Below, piece by piece: positions 11,724-23,822 of a stretch of DNA of 64,000 bases (positions within the stretch are counted from its first letter, which is position 1; every line of letters starts with the position of its first letter). The notes beneath the pieces were generated by a model. It saw only the letters and a list, made by a program, of their open reading frames with translations. It did no database searches and was not told the DNA's origin. The translations under genes and the position numbers were made by a program. Source of the DNA: Artemisia argyi (taxonomy: Eukaryota; Streptophyta; Magnoliopsida; Asterales; Asteraceae); contig CM060709.1 in assembly GCA_030686995.1 (NCBI GenBank), forward strand, positions 20,241,360 through 20,305,359. The letters are read 5' to 3'.

Positions 11724-12540
11724 TGTTGGAATATGTGAATCATAAAACTAATATAAACACATAAACATCAAAGAGTACGCAGCGGAATAGATCAAATACA
11801 AATAATAAATTAACCGAATATAAAAGATGCGTACCTTTGTGATTTCTAGCAAGAACAAGAAATCAAAGTATCAAGAACTATAAACCCTAATTAGGGTTTA
11901 ATGGTGGATCGACCAGGGTTAGTCGAAATAGGGCAATCACCTTGTTAACAAAAGTATGTTAACACTTCGTTCTCGAACATACGTACTAATAGCGTTTCAA
12001 TTAGAAAAGCTAGGTTCTTAATCCACGAGCAATTCAAACACAATATTTAGAAGATCGCGTAGGAACCCTAGAAGGGTGTAGTTGATCAACTAAACTAGAA
12101 TGTTTTGAGCTTAGGAAATCTAGTAGGAACCCTATAAGGGTGTAGTTCGATTTCAAAGCTCAAGAAGAGAGAAGAAGAAGAATATGATTGCAAGTGAATC
12201 AAGGGATGAATGAATGAATGAGAGGAGGTCTCATTATATAGCATTCAAGAAACTTGGAGCAAAAGCCATCCCAAAACCCTATGGGAGGGGGGCTTGGCCG
12301 GCCATGGGTTCACAAGGCCCAACCCAAACCTCACTTTCACTCTTTTCCAAATCTAGTCCTTCTTCTTTTGTCTAACGGTCGTTAGATACCGTTAAATGCT
12401 CATTTCGTGAATTTAATAATTATTCGTCACTAAACAATAATTATTAATTAATTGAAACTCATACGTAAAGTGTGCAATCCCGAAGTCTCGAGTTCGAGTC
12501 CGGTCATGATATATTAATTTATTATCCGTTAAAACTAACA
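11724..12540 (-). repeat. LTR (817 bp) of the minus-strand copia element
   Basis: On the minus strand it starts TGTTAGTTTTAACGG and ends ATATTCCAACA, followed by the PBS. A TATA box lies in the middle, as expected for U3/R. A purine-rich tract directly precedes the start (12541–12552), which is unexpected for a 5' LTR. Confidence 0.8.
12233..12241 (-). promoter_or_regulatory. TATA box of the copia LTR
   Basis: The minus strand reads CTATATAATGAGACC, about 300 bp from the start of the LTR, a plausible core promoter for the genomic RNA. Confidence 0.5.
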
Positions 12541-12552
12541 GCTCCCACTCGG
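12541..12552 (-). promoter_or_regulatory. Polypurine tract-like sequence upstream of the LTR
   Basis: The minus strand reads CCGAGTGGGAGC immediately before the LTR start TGTTAG, the usual form of a copia PPT. About 35 bp of non-COI1 sequence precede it, so a sliver of another copia interior may be present. Confidence 0.5.
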
Positions 12553-14845
12553 ATATAGATTAATGTAACAATGACAATGGTTAGTCTAGCATAACACGAT
12601 AGCAGTAATTGAGTGCTTGTCCAAGGGACAACTCAGTATATCCATTTTTCTCAATTTTGGGCACCCCTTGGATAATTCAACAAGTCCTGCATCAGATTCT
12701 CCTATATTATAACCTAATGAGAGAGACTCAAATTATGACCATACTTTCCAATGTACCCCAAACCTATATCCGTCAACCCTCCAGGACAAAGGTGGATATC
12801 TAGCCTTTCGAGTTTGCTGCAACCATTTAGCAAAGCTCGGATCCCATTGTCCAGCGGTATACAATCTTCCTTAAACAAAGCCATACGGAAATTGCCCAGA
12901 TTCTTCAAATGAGTTCCTATACACTCCATAGCTTCATTCGTAATAGATGTGAGTGTAACATCTAAGTATTCCAAATTACGACATCCTTGTGCGAGATAAA
13001 TCAGTCCCATGTGTGACAACCGGTAAGCCCTTTTTAAATTTACCGCATTACATTTTCATAAACGAAATTTTAAACTATTGATGATTTTATCGAGTCTCGT
13101 GAAATTTTGAGGAAACTAGAAGTTTTTACAACATATTTATCATTCTGCGTACTATTTAGCTTACCCATATATATACCTTAAATTATGCACTACGTGACTT
13201 TGGCACTAGAAATCCTAATCAAATGCGAGATAAACAATTTATGAATTTATTTCTTTGATGAACGTATTTATAGTCAAATATTTGAGAAACTTACACCACG
13301 AACCGTGAAACAATATAAATGAACCCGAGAGTGGTGATGACACATTTTTCTAGTACCGATTTGATTTTGTTAACAAAAATTTAGAAAACATTTCGTTTTA
13401 TTTTATAAACGTATTTATTATCACCTTTTACGTAAAAACATATTTAAACCCAACGGTAACATTTAAAAACAAAAAAGGTGACATCTAATATTTTTCCGGG
13501 AATGAAAATAAGTTAAACCGAGTGAGATAATATTATTTTCATCACTAGCCCCTAACCCGAACCCTTGTGGCCAAATAACTAATAAACTAGGGACCAAAGT
13601 GCAATTTCTTTAAAATAAAACAAATAAACACCAACCCTAACCCTTACACACCATTTTCATCATCATCTTCATCTCATCTCCTCCCCTCTCCTTTTTTGTG
13701 GGCCGGCCACCCCACAAACACCACCACCATCCATTTTTTTTACAATCTAACTTCACAAAATTAATCTTCATCACATTTCCTTCATATCTATATAATTTTT
13801 ATACATTAAAACAACCTCTAACACCATTTTCTTGTGAAATTCGACCCATATATCACCACCTACATCATCCTTGTTGATTAAATCTTGATAAACTTGTAAG
13901 AAAAGGTGAGATAGTTAACTCTTTTTGTGGGTTTGACTTTAACCCGAGTCAAACTAACAAGAACTTGTAAATTTGGGATTAAACTAAGTGGGTTTTTATA
14001 TTTTAAAGGTTTTTGGATAATAAAAACATGAAACAAACAAGTTTGGTGTCATTTAGGGTGTGTTTGGTTTCGGATTTATTATGGGTCGAGGGGTAACCCA
14101 CGACCTTGTGATGAGTTTTGTTGTTTTTGACCCATTTTGTGGCTTATGGTTGATTCTTGGTACATATTGGATGATTTGGTATTAATTTGGTTGTGTTTGG
14201 AACAAGATTGAAGCCCTTTGGGTGTGTTTGGAGGCTTGGCCAAAACCCACAAGGTCTCATGACCTTGGGTATGGCTCGTTCCATCCTAAACCAAGACCTA
14301 TGGTCGCGGTTTTGGTCCTAGTAGCCGAGTTGTGTTATTTTTCTCGTTATATTGATGTTTTGGTTATGTTTATTTTGGTTTATTTGAGTTTTTGAGCATA
14401 TGGTTAACGGTATAATATTTTGACTAAAATGGTAATATTGAAGCTTGTGGTAACTCATTGGTTGACATTGGTTGAAGTATTGATATTATGGGATTGTAAT
14501 TTGGACGTTGTGGATATTGGGAATCGATTGTGAGACAATTTAGAATGACGGAGTTTAGGTTAGACGAGTGTCGTAGACGACCTCGTGATGTTGAAGTATT
14601 GTTTGGGAATATTGAACTTGGTTTGATGTTGAGACGGAGAATAGTTATTTTGTGACGATATATACTATTTGTGAGGTTGTGCGACGTCGGAGTTGTCTTG
14701 ACTTTCTAGTCAATGGCTACTTCGACAAAGCCGTAACATGGACTTTTTGGACTTTATTGATTATGTGGACCGGGAAGTGATGACTCGGACATGTGGACTC
14801 GGATAAATAATAACTCGTTAAAATTCATTTATAACGGCTAACTTG

Positions 14846-14848
<3 letters not shown>

Positions 14849-14900
<52 letters not shown>

Positions 14901-14928
14901 TCTAAATATATATGTAGACATATATGCA

Positions 14929-15006
<78 letters not shown>
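14849..15006. repeat. (TA)n microsatellite, left flank of nested element
   Basis: Two blocks of pure TA repeats separated by about 37 bp (14897–14933). Confidence 0.95.
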
Positions 15007-15009
<3 letters not shown>

Positions 15010-17391
15010 TGATGTTATTTTCAGAACCAAATAAATTGCGAGAACTGCGAGAACCATTCTTAGCTTTTGATCAAAATAATCTATGGCTGAAAATAAAATG
15101 GCATTATTGTAAAAACATTCAAATTAAAGTGACATTATTTATGAGCCCGAAGGGTAATTACGTAACTTTCAATAATAATCAATCACCAAAATATAAGGGG
15201 CAGTTATAATTTTATTTTAAAGATCTCATCACACATCCGGTCTCTCTTTCATTTTTCCAGATCTGATCTCTCTCTCATTTTCTAGATCTGATCGTCGGAC
15301 TATTTTTTTTTTCAAAAAATCTTCCAAAAAAAACAAAAAATATCGAGATGAGTATTGTAGAGTCATATGTTCATCCCTTATTACTGGTCACAACAACATC
15401 AACAAAGAAGGTAGACCCAATTATGTTTAATTTAAAATCATTATATCTAATTTTGTCACTTCATTGGTTGTTACGTTTCATGTGTATCTGTTCGGAATGG
15501 ATTTTGAAGTGTTGTTGTTATTTTGTACGTAGCTAAAAATACTGATTGGTGATTAGGATATTTGTAGTAATGTTTGTGATTGCCTTGGTTGCGGCAGAAT
15601 TAAAAAAATGCAGATTTTCTATTTTCTTGTTTTAGGGAAAAGATGAGGTGTGTTCTTTACTCTGACCCTAACTATATATATAAGTAGATATCGCTAGACT
15701 AGAAATGTCAAAAAGTCGTTCCGATTAACAATTTAATGAACTTCTCTTGTTTCATTTGAATAAATTACTACTGACCCAATGACAGATTACAATATTACAT
15801 ACCGAATCGAAGAAACATGATTGTTACATTGATAATAGGATTTTTGTTCTACTAATAATAATCTTAAAAAAATAAGAGTGTCTAGTCTGATTCTGACCAC
15901 TGACTTTATGCTCATGGGTTGTATGTCTTTTAGGTATTTTTTAATTTGTTACAACTCCGATGGTTTACAATGTAGAATCTTTGTCTAAAGAACAAAAACA
16001 TGGAAAATAATATTTTAGTGTCAAAGTTTGACAAAGGTAATGGCCTATGTATCTTTGAAGGCTTGTGTTTGTTCGAATAGTTTTAGTTTATGGCTTTCAT
16101 TTTATTTTTTTTGTTTATATGATACCATTAGATTGTGGGTAATGTATTTGATGCCTTATGTGCATATGTGTTTTTACTGTTTCGGGGTTTAAATGTATTT
16201 AAAGTGCATATATGTTTTTAGTTTTGATATAAGGATGTTTTGTGTTTTATTATAAAAGAAGTGTGCATATGTGTTATTGAGTGCATATGTGTTTTTACGG
16301 TGTCTTGAATTTGATGCCTTTAGTGCACATGTGTTATTGAGTGTATATGTGTTTTTACGGACTCTAGTGAATTTGATGCCTTTAGTGCATATGTGTTATT
16401 GAGTGTATATGTGTTTTTACGGACTGTAGTGAATTTGATGCCTTTAGTGCATATGTGTTATTGAGTGCATATGTGGTTTTTACAGACTGTTATGAATTTG
16501 ATGCATTTAGTGCATATGTGTTTTTACAGTTTTTGGAGTTTAAATTTATTGAAAGTGCATATATGTTTTTAGTTTTGATATAAGGATGTTTTGTGTTTTG
16601 TTATGATTTAAGGGTGCACTTGTGTTTTGTGTATTATTTGTGTAGTTATAATCAGGTTTGCACATATGCAATGAGGATGAACTTGTTAAGGACGTTGCGC
16701 CACGTATGCATGTTGACGAGCAAAAAAGAAAATGATGATACTATAATATCACTTTTGTTATTAAGTGATACAGAGCCGATGGAAACGATGAAGATGAACA
16801 TGTTAGCAACAATGTTGCACATATGTAAATTGATGAACACGAGTGAAAAACGATCATGTAAAACACAAGTGCATAATCCAATTGTGTTAAATATTATTAT
16901 TACACACATGTATAATCAATAAATTGTATTGATATTTTATTTTATTATTATTATTATTTTTAAATCATTTATATTTGAATTGTATTTTATATGATATTTA
17001 ATCTTTGAAGCATGTTTATGTTCATTGATTTAAATTTTGAACATAATTGTACACAATAGAAACATATGTGCAATTATCTTTATAAGCAAAACAAGTTTGA
17101 AGTATATAACAATTGTACATTATTAACATGTGTAAATTTACATTTTTTGAAAAAAAAAACACATGCGCACCTGAATCTTTTAAAAATTCATGCAAAAAAA
17201 AAAAAAGTTCCTAAAATTAAGGGATTTTAAAAAAAACAAGATTTGTTATACAAAAATAATTTGAAAATGGTTTTTTACTATAATACCCTTTTGAATTAAA
17301 TACTAAAATTAAATATCAAAAAAAATATGATTGGTTAATATTGGTTCTCGCAGTTCTCGCAATTTATTTGGTTCTGAAAATAACCTCACCC
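15007..17391. mobile_element. Non-autonomous TIR DNA transposon (2385 bp) inside (TA)n
   Basis: Terminal inverted repeats of about 49 bp: left 15007–15055 and right 17343–17391, containing GCGAGAACTGCGAGAACC, with about 47 of 49 matching. Both sides abut (TA)n, so the target was probably a TA-rich site and no other duplication can be read. No transposase ORF was found. Inside are a 62 bp tandem array around GTGCATATGTGTT and a CT-rich, 5'UTR-like stretch (15235–15300). The superfamily is unresolved (MULE-like is possible). Confidence 0.75.
16140..16560. repeat. ~62 bp tandem repeats with GTGCATATGTGTT
   Basis: At least three adjacent copies (16318, 16381, 16442) contain GTGCATATGTGTTATTGAGT and GAATTTGATGCC. 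Degenerate copies extend to both sides. The motif appears in inverted form near 17070 (ACATATGTGCAA), so it may be a subterminal repeat of the transposon. Confidence 0.75.

Positions 17392-17460
<69 letters not shown>
17392..17460. repeat. (TA)n microsatellite, right flank of nested element
   Basis: Almost pure TA repeats directly after the right TIR end CCTCACCC. Confidence 0.95.
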
Positions 17461-17462
<2 letters not shown>

Positions 17463-20207
17463 GCCACTTGTATATAAATATTAAATAAGCGACGTAGTAA
17501 ATAAATAATAACGTTAACGACAACTATTGACTATTAAATTAGACTAATACTTATCGGTAACTTTATTAAAACAAATCGACTTTTACGACTAAATGGAAAT
17601 GCTTCGGAAATAATATAAAGTTTTCTACAATGAGGGTTATTAAATGTTCGAGTGCACGTGAAACTAGATAGATATTAGCCCGCATTAGTATTTATTACCC
17701 TCGTTTATTGTTGAAGTTACGGATCGGTTTAACATTAATAGGTCATTTAGTACGTTTGTTGGATCTATTGGACTGACGAGCCCAATAGGAGCTCAATAAG
17801 AATACCAAGTGACAATATAACTTTGGAATCAATAAGTAAACGGAAGAATGGTTAAGCTTATCAGGTTGACGAATTAGATAAGAGGTTGACCCTTTGAACG
17901 AGGACTTATCGACTCTTAAGGTCATATCTTTGACCTTAGCTCTGACTTGAGACTTGACTTGATTGACGTTATATGTTTCGTGTACTACTTAGTTTGTTTG
18001 ACGCATTATGCATTTGCATGCTATTTAACTCTCTCATTTGAGGCCATTTTTGACTCGTTTGTTTTGCGTGAGTTCACTTGAGTCGAGACTTTGTCTCTAG
18101 TATACACCCACCCGACGATACCAAACATTAATTAACGAATTTTCAAGCGGTTGTTTTGGAAGTTAAACGGAAACTATTTGGGAAATTTTGGGAATATACT
18201 AAACTCTTTTAAAAATGATATTGAACCGAATTTTATATGATTAGGTGCCAAGTCCGTAGTTAGCCGAGATGTTTAGCTGCTTCTTTACTCTCTTGCTTTG
18301 TTACCTGTGCATTATTTGATTTGAGGTGAGTTTCATAGCCCCACTACCCGTATTTTACTATTTTTCTAAATTTGGGGGAGAACTCATGCAAAATTATTTT
18401 TGGCCCTGCCACTATTTTTAGTTTAGCTATATTGTGTTGGCTAGTTAAGGTTAGATTTGCAGTAGTTGGTGACTTTCTAGGGCTGACATAGTTAAGAATA
18501 GACTTCTAACTACGGCCTAGACCCAGGGCAGTAACGGGTGGTTCCTTACTGTAGCGTAGACCTGGCTAGTGACCGCCGAGGGATCCGCTCATTATGACCA
18601 CTTATCTTTCGTAGATAAGAAATTTATCGTTGGGAATTGTTATGATATTGGAATGCTTATCTATGTCTGCCTCTAGTCACACATAGCGCTTAACTCTTGA
18701 GGTCCATCACTACTTTATGATTTAAACCTATGAACTCACCAGTGTAAGCTGACTTTTTAGCATGTTTTTCTCAGGTAATTAGACGCGTATTTTCGTAGTT
18801 TGGATTCGGTGGTGTAGCTTGGATTTGGCATGGTTTGATGCATCGATGAAACTCTGATATTTCTTTTTATGGACCTATTTACTTTATCTATTATGGGCTT
18901 TCCTTTTTCAAAGATTTTGGATGAATGTAAACCTTAACTAAATGTTGATTTTTGTTTACGTTTTATCTATTCTATCTTACTTTTTATACTTGTGATGTTA
19001 CCAATCCCCGTAGCACCCCGAAAGCTTGTAAGTCTTCCGTTGTACCAAATTTTGGGGGTGTTACACCATGTGAGTCACCGGCCTGTTTATCATAGGTAAG
19101 TAATTTGCGCAATTTTTTGCAAACCTGACCAATAACTTGCAATCCCCTGTCTCCACATATGTCCTCGGTATGTAGAACTTCCAAATTGGGACATCTCTCA
19201 ATCAAGAAACAGTGGCATTTAGGTTCAAACGTATATGGAATTTGAAGATTCAATTCCCTTAGCTGATTCACAAGAGGAAGTACAAATGGATATGAAGTTA
19301 CAGGCAAGTTATGTATACCTAAACAACGCATATTCGGGGGGAATTTAAAACCAACAAACTCATCATCTTCACCAAAATAAGCACCATCGGAATCTTCCAA
19401 CCTAACAACATGTCTAAAGGCTTCTCCTAGTTTACTTAGACTACATGGACTAATCTTCAAAGATACTAAAGATTTGCTACAGTTTTTTGCAAGAAGTGTA
19501 AGATCATCCTTATCAAAACAATGCTTCCAATCAAGATAACAATTAAAGGGGATACTAAATTGTAACGATTCAATAACCTTGTTATGCAAAGCTAATTCAC
19601 GTAACCAATTCCCACATATATCTACTCTATTAATAGAATTATTATCTTTGAAACAAAATGTTCTCAATTGATTACAATACTTAGCGATGTGCACTAACCC
19701 ACTATTACTAACACCATTCCCATGACCACACCCATGATTACCTTCAATCTTCAAGACTCTTAAATCTTTACCACGTCTTCTCCCCAATAGCTTAAGATCC
19801 GGATATCCAACATACATATCACGGATACAAAGTGCATTCAAGCGCTTAAAAGAAACAATTAATTCTCGAACCTATTGGGTAATGCTAAACCTTGGAGAAC
19901 GAAAACTGGACAAAAGGCCTATAAGTGTTACGGACTCGATAAAAGGGAATCTCTAACTTAAACGAGATGGGTTTCGGAGGTAATGCACATGGACAGTTAC
20001 ATGCTTACATGTAATACAGTCAAGTTCATACAGCTTACGGGAAACTAAAGAAAGAGAGTTACGGTCATTGACGTCGTGTATGTAAGGTACAACAAAGCTA
20101 AACACAGTATCGAGTGAGCGATGTTCCTCCATATTCATAGTCTTAATCAGAAAAGTATTACCACTGCTGGAGCTTTGAATCTCTGTTAGGGTTTTGGCTG
20201 TTTGCAA

Positions 20208-20958
20208 TACTTTGTTTTGACATCTTGTTATTTGTAAAAAAAGTTTTAAGGTTATTATTACTTTTACAAGGATGAGGTTTCACTCGTAGGTAAAAGGTAA
20301 TAGTAGCCGACCCGACTTAAATAAAATAGACCGGAACCTAACCAAATTAAGAGTACTCGGGGTCTGGTTATTAATCTTGTTATAGTTTTCTAGGTTGATC
20401 AAACAAACCCGAATGCAAAATAAGAGAGCGGCCCAGTCGCTCAGAGGGGTGGGTTTTTTTGGACCCTCTTTGGTTGTTTTCTTGAAATGGCCCGAGCGAC
20501 TAGCGACTTTACCGTAAATCCGACATGTGGCACCACAAAAAGTTGTGTCTAATCATTTGTGTAAGACTAAAGTAGGGGTTACTTTTGTGCTACTTATCAC
20601 TGGCGAATTTCAAAACTTCGAGCGACCTATTTTGTCATTTTCCCCCCCAAATAGTCAAACTTTGAAAAATATTATTTTATTATATTTGACTCTTCCCAAT
20701 GTCGAGCAACCTAGCGAAAAGTTTTAAGTGACTTACAACTTGTCACCTTTTTTTACTTAACCCATCACCCTATTTTTGTACCTTTAAAACACCTTTTTAT
20801 TTATAAATCTTATTAAAAACCTTTTTTAAACACTTTTTTAATCCTAATTATCCCGCTAATTTATTAAATTTTTTGAGCGACATCTTAATATTTAAGCGAC
20901 ATTTTTTATCTTCCCCAACTAATGGCCCTTTGTTTTTGTCACTTTTGATCACAAAACA
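20208..20958 (+). promoter_or_regulatory. Upstream region of the left Ulp1 gene with AGCGAC motifs
   Basis: No gene. GAGCGAC at 20494–20500 and 20875–20881, AGCGAC at 20502–20507 and 20621–20626, and AAGCGAC at 20894–20900. The last pair lies about 60–85 bp before the first ATG of the Ulp1 gene. The same paired motif precedes other genes of these elements (see findings). Confidence 0.5.
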
Positions 20959-21251
20959 ATGCTATACTCTCTCAAACCAATAACCATCTTCTCCAATGTT
21001 GTTTCATATCAGGGTATGTATACTCTTTTTCGAACATTACACTATAAATTTTGTAAATCATATTCGTATTCGTATATTGAAAATGCTTTATGGTTGCATA
21101 TATTGTTATACATGACATGTGTTCTTATTTGTTTGATGTAATGTCGTTTTTTTATGTTTGTTTAGCTTTGCTTTGAATTTCATGGTTTTGGTTGTAGGTA
21201 TTATTGTACATACACTACATGTGGATGTTACTAGGGTTTTGGTGTTTGATT

Positions 21252-21255
<4 letters not shown>

Positions 21256-21300
<45 letters not shown>
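21256..21300. repeat. Poly(T) run in an intron
   Basis: About 45 T directly before the splice acceptor TTTGTAG, acting as or extending the polypyrimidine tract. Confidence 0.9.
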
Positions 21301-21301
<1 letters not shown>

Positions 21302-23613
21302 TAGGAATATCAAGCCAAACCCATTATTAGAAGTAAACCGAATTACTTTTCTCTGATAAAATCCAAATTGGATAAAAAACGTAGGAAGTTGTTTCGGGTT
21401 ACTTGTTTTGGTAAATGGTTGGACCTTTCATATTTTGATCACGGACCACATATGATAAATTACATCTTACAAAAACAATGTTGTCCGAGTAATGCGCATT
21501 ATGATATGCCCATTGTATATTATGTTGAAGAGCGTCCTATACATTTCGGCAGACCAGAATTTTGTCTTATCACAGGTTTTGTTTTGGAAATGTAAGTTTT
21601 GAGTCATATAAGTCAGGACATCTCAATTTTAGGAACAGGGTTTTCCCAAACCATGTAGGTAAAAAGGTCACCATTTTAGATATTATTGGTCTTATTGAAG
21701 ATGAACGGGCATTTGGTATTATATACGATGAAGATGCAGTACGTCTTTGTCTATTGTTAGCCTTGGAGGTTATCTTTATGGGTAGATTATTGGTTGAAGA
21801 AGTTGATGATACACTATTCCGATTGATTGAAAACCTTGATGAATGGGATGTTTTTCCATGGGGGGAGTATATTTGGAGACGATTATATCATCAAATTTTG
21901 GACGTGGCTTCTAAATACAGGTATAAATTCCTTGAAGGTATTAACAAAGACCGAAAGTTTGTTCCAACATATACGCTTTCAGGCTTCGTTTGGGCTTTCA
22001 AGGTTTGTATTTTTTTTAATGAATATACTCTTTCCCACTTACTTATGGTATGTTTTTTTTCACTGAATTTGAATTATTTGTTTCCATTTTATAGATATGG
22101 ATACTGGAATCATTTGAAAGAAGCATTATTTGGTGGAATAAAATGCCAGAAATGGCACCAAGAGGAATATCATCGTCAAAGAATGCAACATTTAAACGAT
22201 AAGATTATAAATATCTTTTTGGAAAGGTATATCTCTTCATTCAAATTGTCGTATTAATGATTTATCTTATTCTGAATTAATTTAATTTATTTATTTTTTT
22301 CTGTAAGGAATCAAATGTTGTTCAAGATCTTAGGCCTACATTAGATGAGATGAAATGTGATTGGTATATACAGTTTATGGATTTTTTCCATCATTACATA
22401 CCTAGAACTTCCCCAGTGAAAACCACACATCTCGCTGATGAGTATTTCAAGAAGTTGGTCGCAGCACGCAAACGTGGCAAAATAGAGCGTAAACATTTAC
22501 CTAATATACGCCAAAGTGAAAGCAGTTTAGTAGAGATTAGCATAATTCAGGATGGTGTTATTACAGAGTTGAATGCCCGTTTGTTCAAACTAGAGGGAAT
22601 TATTCAGGTTCTTGCTCGAGAAAGAAATGGGGTAATATATCATGTTGACTTGTTTACTTACATTCACATGCTGTTTTTCTAATTTAATTTGTCTTATAAC
22701 CACTATATTTCATTCGCAGGAGAGATTGGTGTTTGATGATTATCTTCGGAATCTGAGTGGAGAGTTTTGTGACGAGCTTAATGATTGTTTTCTTGAGTTG
22801 TTTCAGTCAAGTATGGATACTGGTTTGTCACAACGTGTAGATGTGGATGAGTATGACGATGTTGCAAAGGTGAATTACAAGTTGAGTGTATATGTAAACA
22901 TTTTGTGCACCATAGTATATGATAACAATTTAAAAAGTAACTTTACTTTCATAGGAGTTTATTATTTAAGAAGAATTAAGATCGCGACGTGAAGAATTAG
23001 AAAAGTTGTGGTTAAAAGAGCATAAATTGAGGGAAGAGCATAATAGGTTGATGATGGAGGAGGATTAGATGATAAGGATGCAAGAGGAAAAGATGTTACA
23101 GGATGAAAGTGAATGAAAGAAAAGGGCAGTAGCGATTAGGAATTCTAATCACTAGAAAAATGCAGTAGCGCGCATAGCCCCTACAAAGAGGAGTGAAAGT
23201 TCCGGTGAAGCTAATGCGTATTACTGGACTAAAGAATATGCAGAAAAGGCGGAAAGGAAAGCACAATGCTTTGGCTTACTGAATCCAGATATGACGGAAC
23301 AACTTAAGCATGTTAAGCCATGGGTTGAGGTATGAAAACTAGTTATTTGACTGTTTCAATGATTTCTTATTTTTCTTTTATGATCATAATCGTAATTGTG
23401 TCTTATACCAGGATCTGAAACGCCGGTCCAACGCTGTTAACAAGGTTTATTTAACAGATGAATACAACCGATATCTTGGTAAAATTGGTCTGCTAAATTG
23501 TAAGTTCCCATGGTCTGAAGATGTCACTGTTGATAGAGCGTTCTGGGAAAGCTTAGTTTGCTTAGACCCCAAAAGGCAAGGTTGGCTATTGGATGAGGCA
23601 AGTAATTTTTTTT

Positions 23614-23822
23614 AAACTAGCTGTTGGAACATTAGTAGAGTCTTTTAAATTAGCAGTTGGAACAGCAGTAGAATCTTTTGAACTAGCGAAATGATCATAT
23701 GTTGGTTCATCAGTAGAATATTTTGAACTAGCAACAGGATCATTTGTAGGTTCAGCAGTAGAATATTTTAAACTAGCAGCATGATCAGTAGTAGAATCTT
23801 TATAACTAGCAACAGGATCACC
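23614..23822 (+). repeat. Intronic minisatellite, unit 36–45 bp
   Basis: Five degenerate units with the core CAGTAGAATCTTTTRAACTA followed by GCAACAGGATCA, inside the intron before the Ulp1 catalytic exons. A closely similar array is at 63840–64000. Confidence 0.75.

Larger units (their letters stand above)
13012..19065 (+). repeat. Solo LTR (6054 bp) with TSD CCATG, same family as 946–4476
   Basis: It begins TGTGACAACCGG and ends GGGGGTGTTACA, matching the LTR at 946–4476 on the opposite strand. It is flanked by the 5 bp duplication CCATG (13007–13011 and 19066–19070). No internal domain remains, so it is a solo LTR left by LTR–LTR recombination. It is about 2.5 kb longer than its relative, explained by a nested TIR element and TA repeats at 14849–17459. 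Confidence 0.9.
12589..20207 (-). pseudogene. COI1-like F-box/LRR pseudogene, split by a solo LTR
   Basis: The N-terminal part starts at the ATG at 20207. It reads as an F-box-like segment with VNDRNSLSLVSRKLYELD and HVTVHVHY, matching the COI1/TIR1 family start. Leucine-rich repeats follow at 19841–19071 (e.g. CPNLEVLHTEDICGDRGLQ). The gene resumes beyond the LTR at 13006–12720 with GLIYLAQGCRNLEYL, YLKNL-like THLKNLGNFR and PLDNGIRALL. A last frame-shifted piece, GYNIGESDAGLVELSKGCP, ends near 12592. COI1 is the jasmonate receptor F-box of SCF complexes, about 590 residues. Here there are in-frame TAGs (19953–19955 and about 19870), frame changes at the LTR site and near 12716, and no C-terminus. 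It is dead as a gene; family assignment is firm, but orthology to COI1 rather than a paralogue is not. Confidence 0.85.

Noticed and set aside
16593..16922. 109-residue ORF inside the 2.4 kb TIR element as transposase
   Set aside because: No DDE, zinc or other motif; the sequence is AT-rich repeat-derived.
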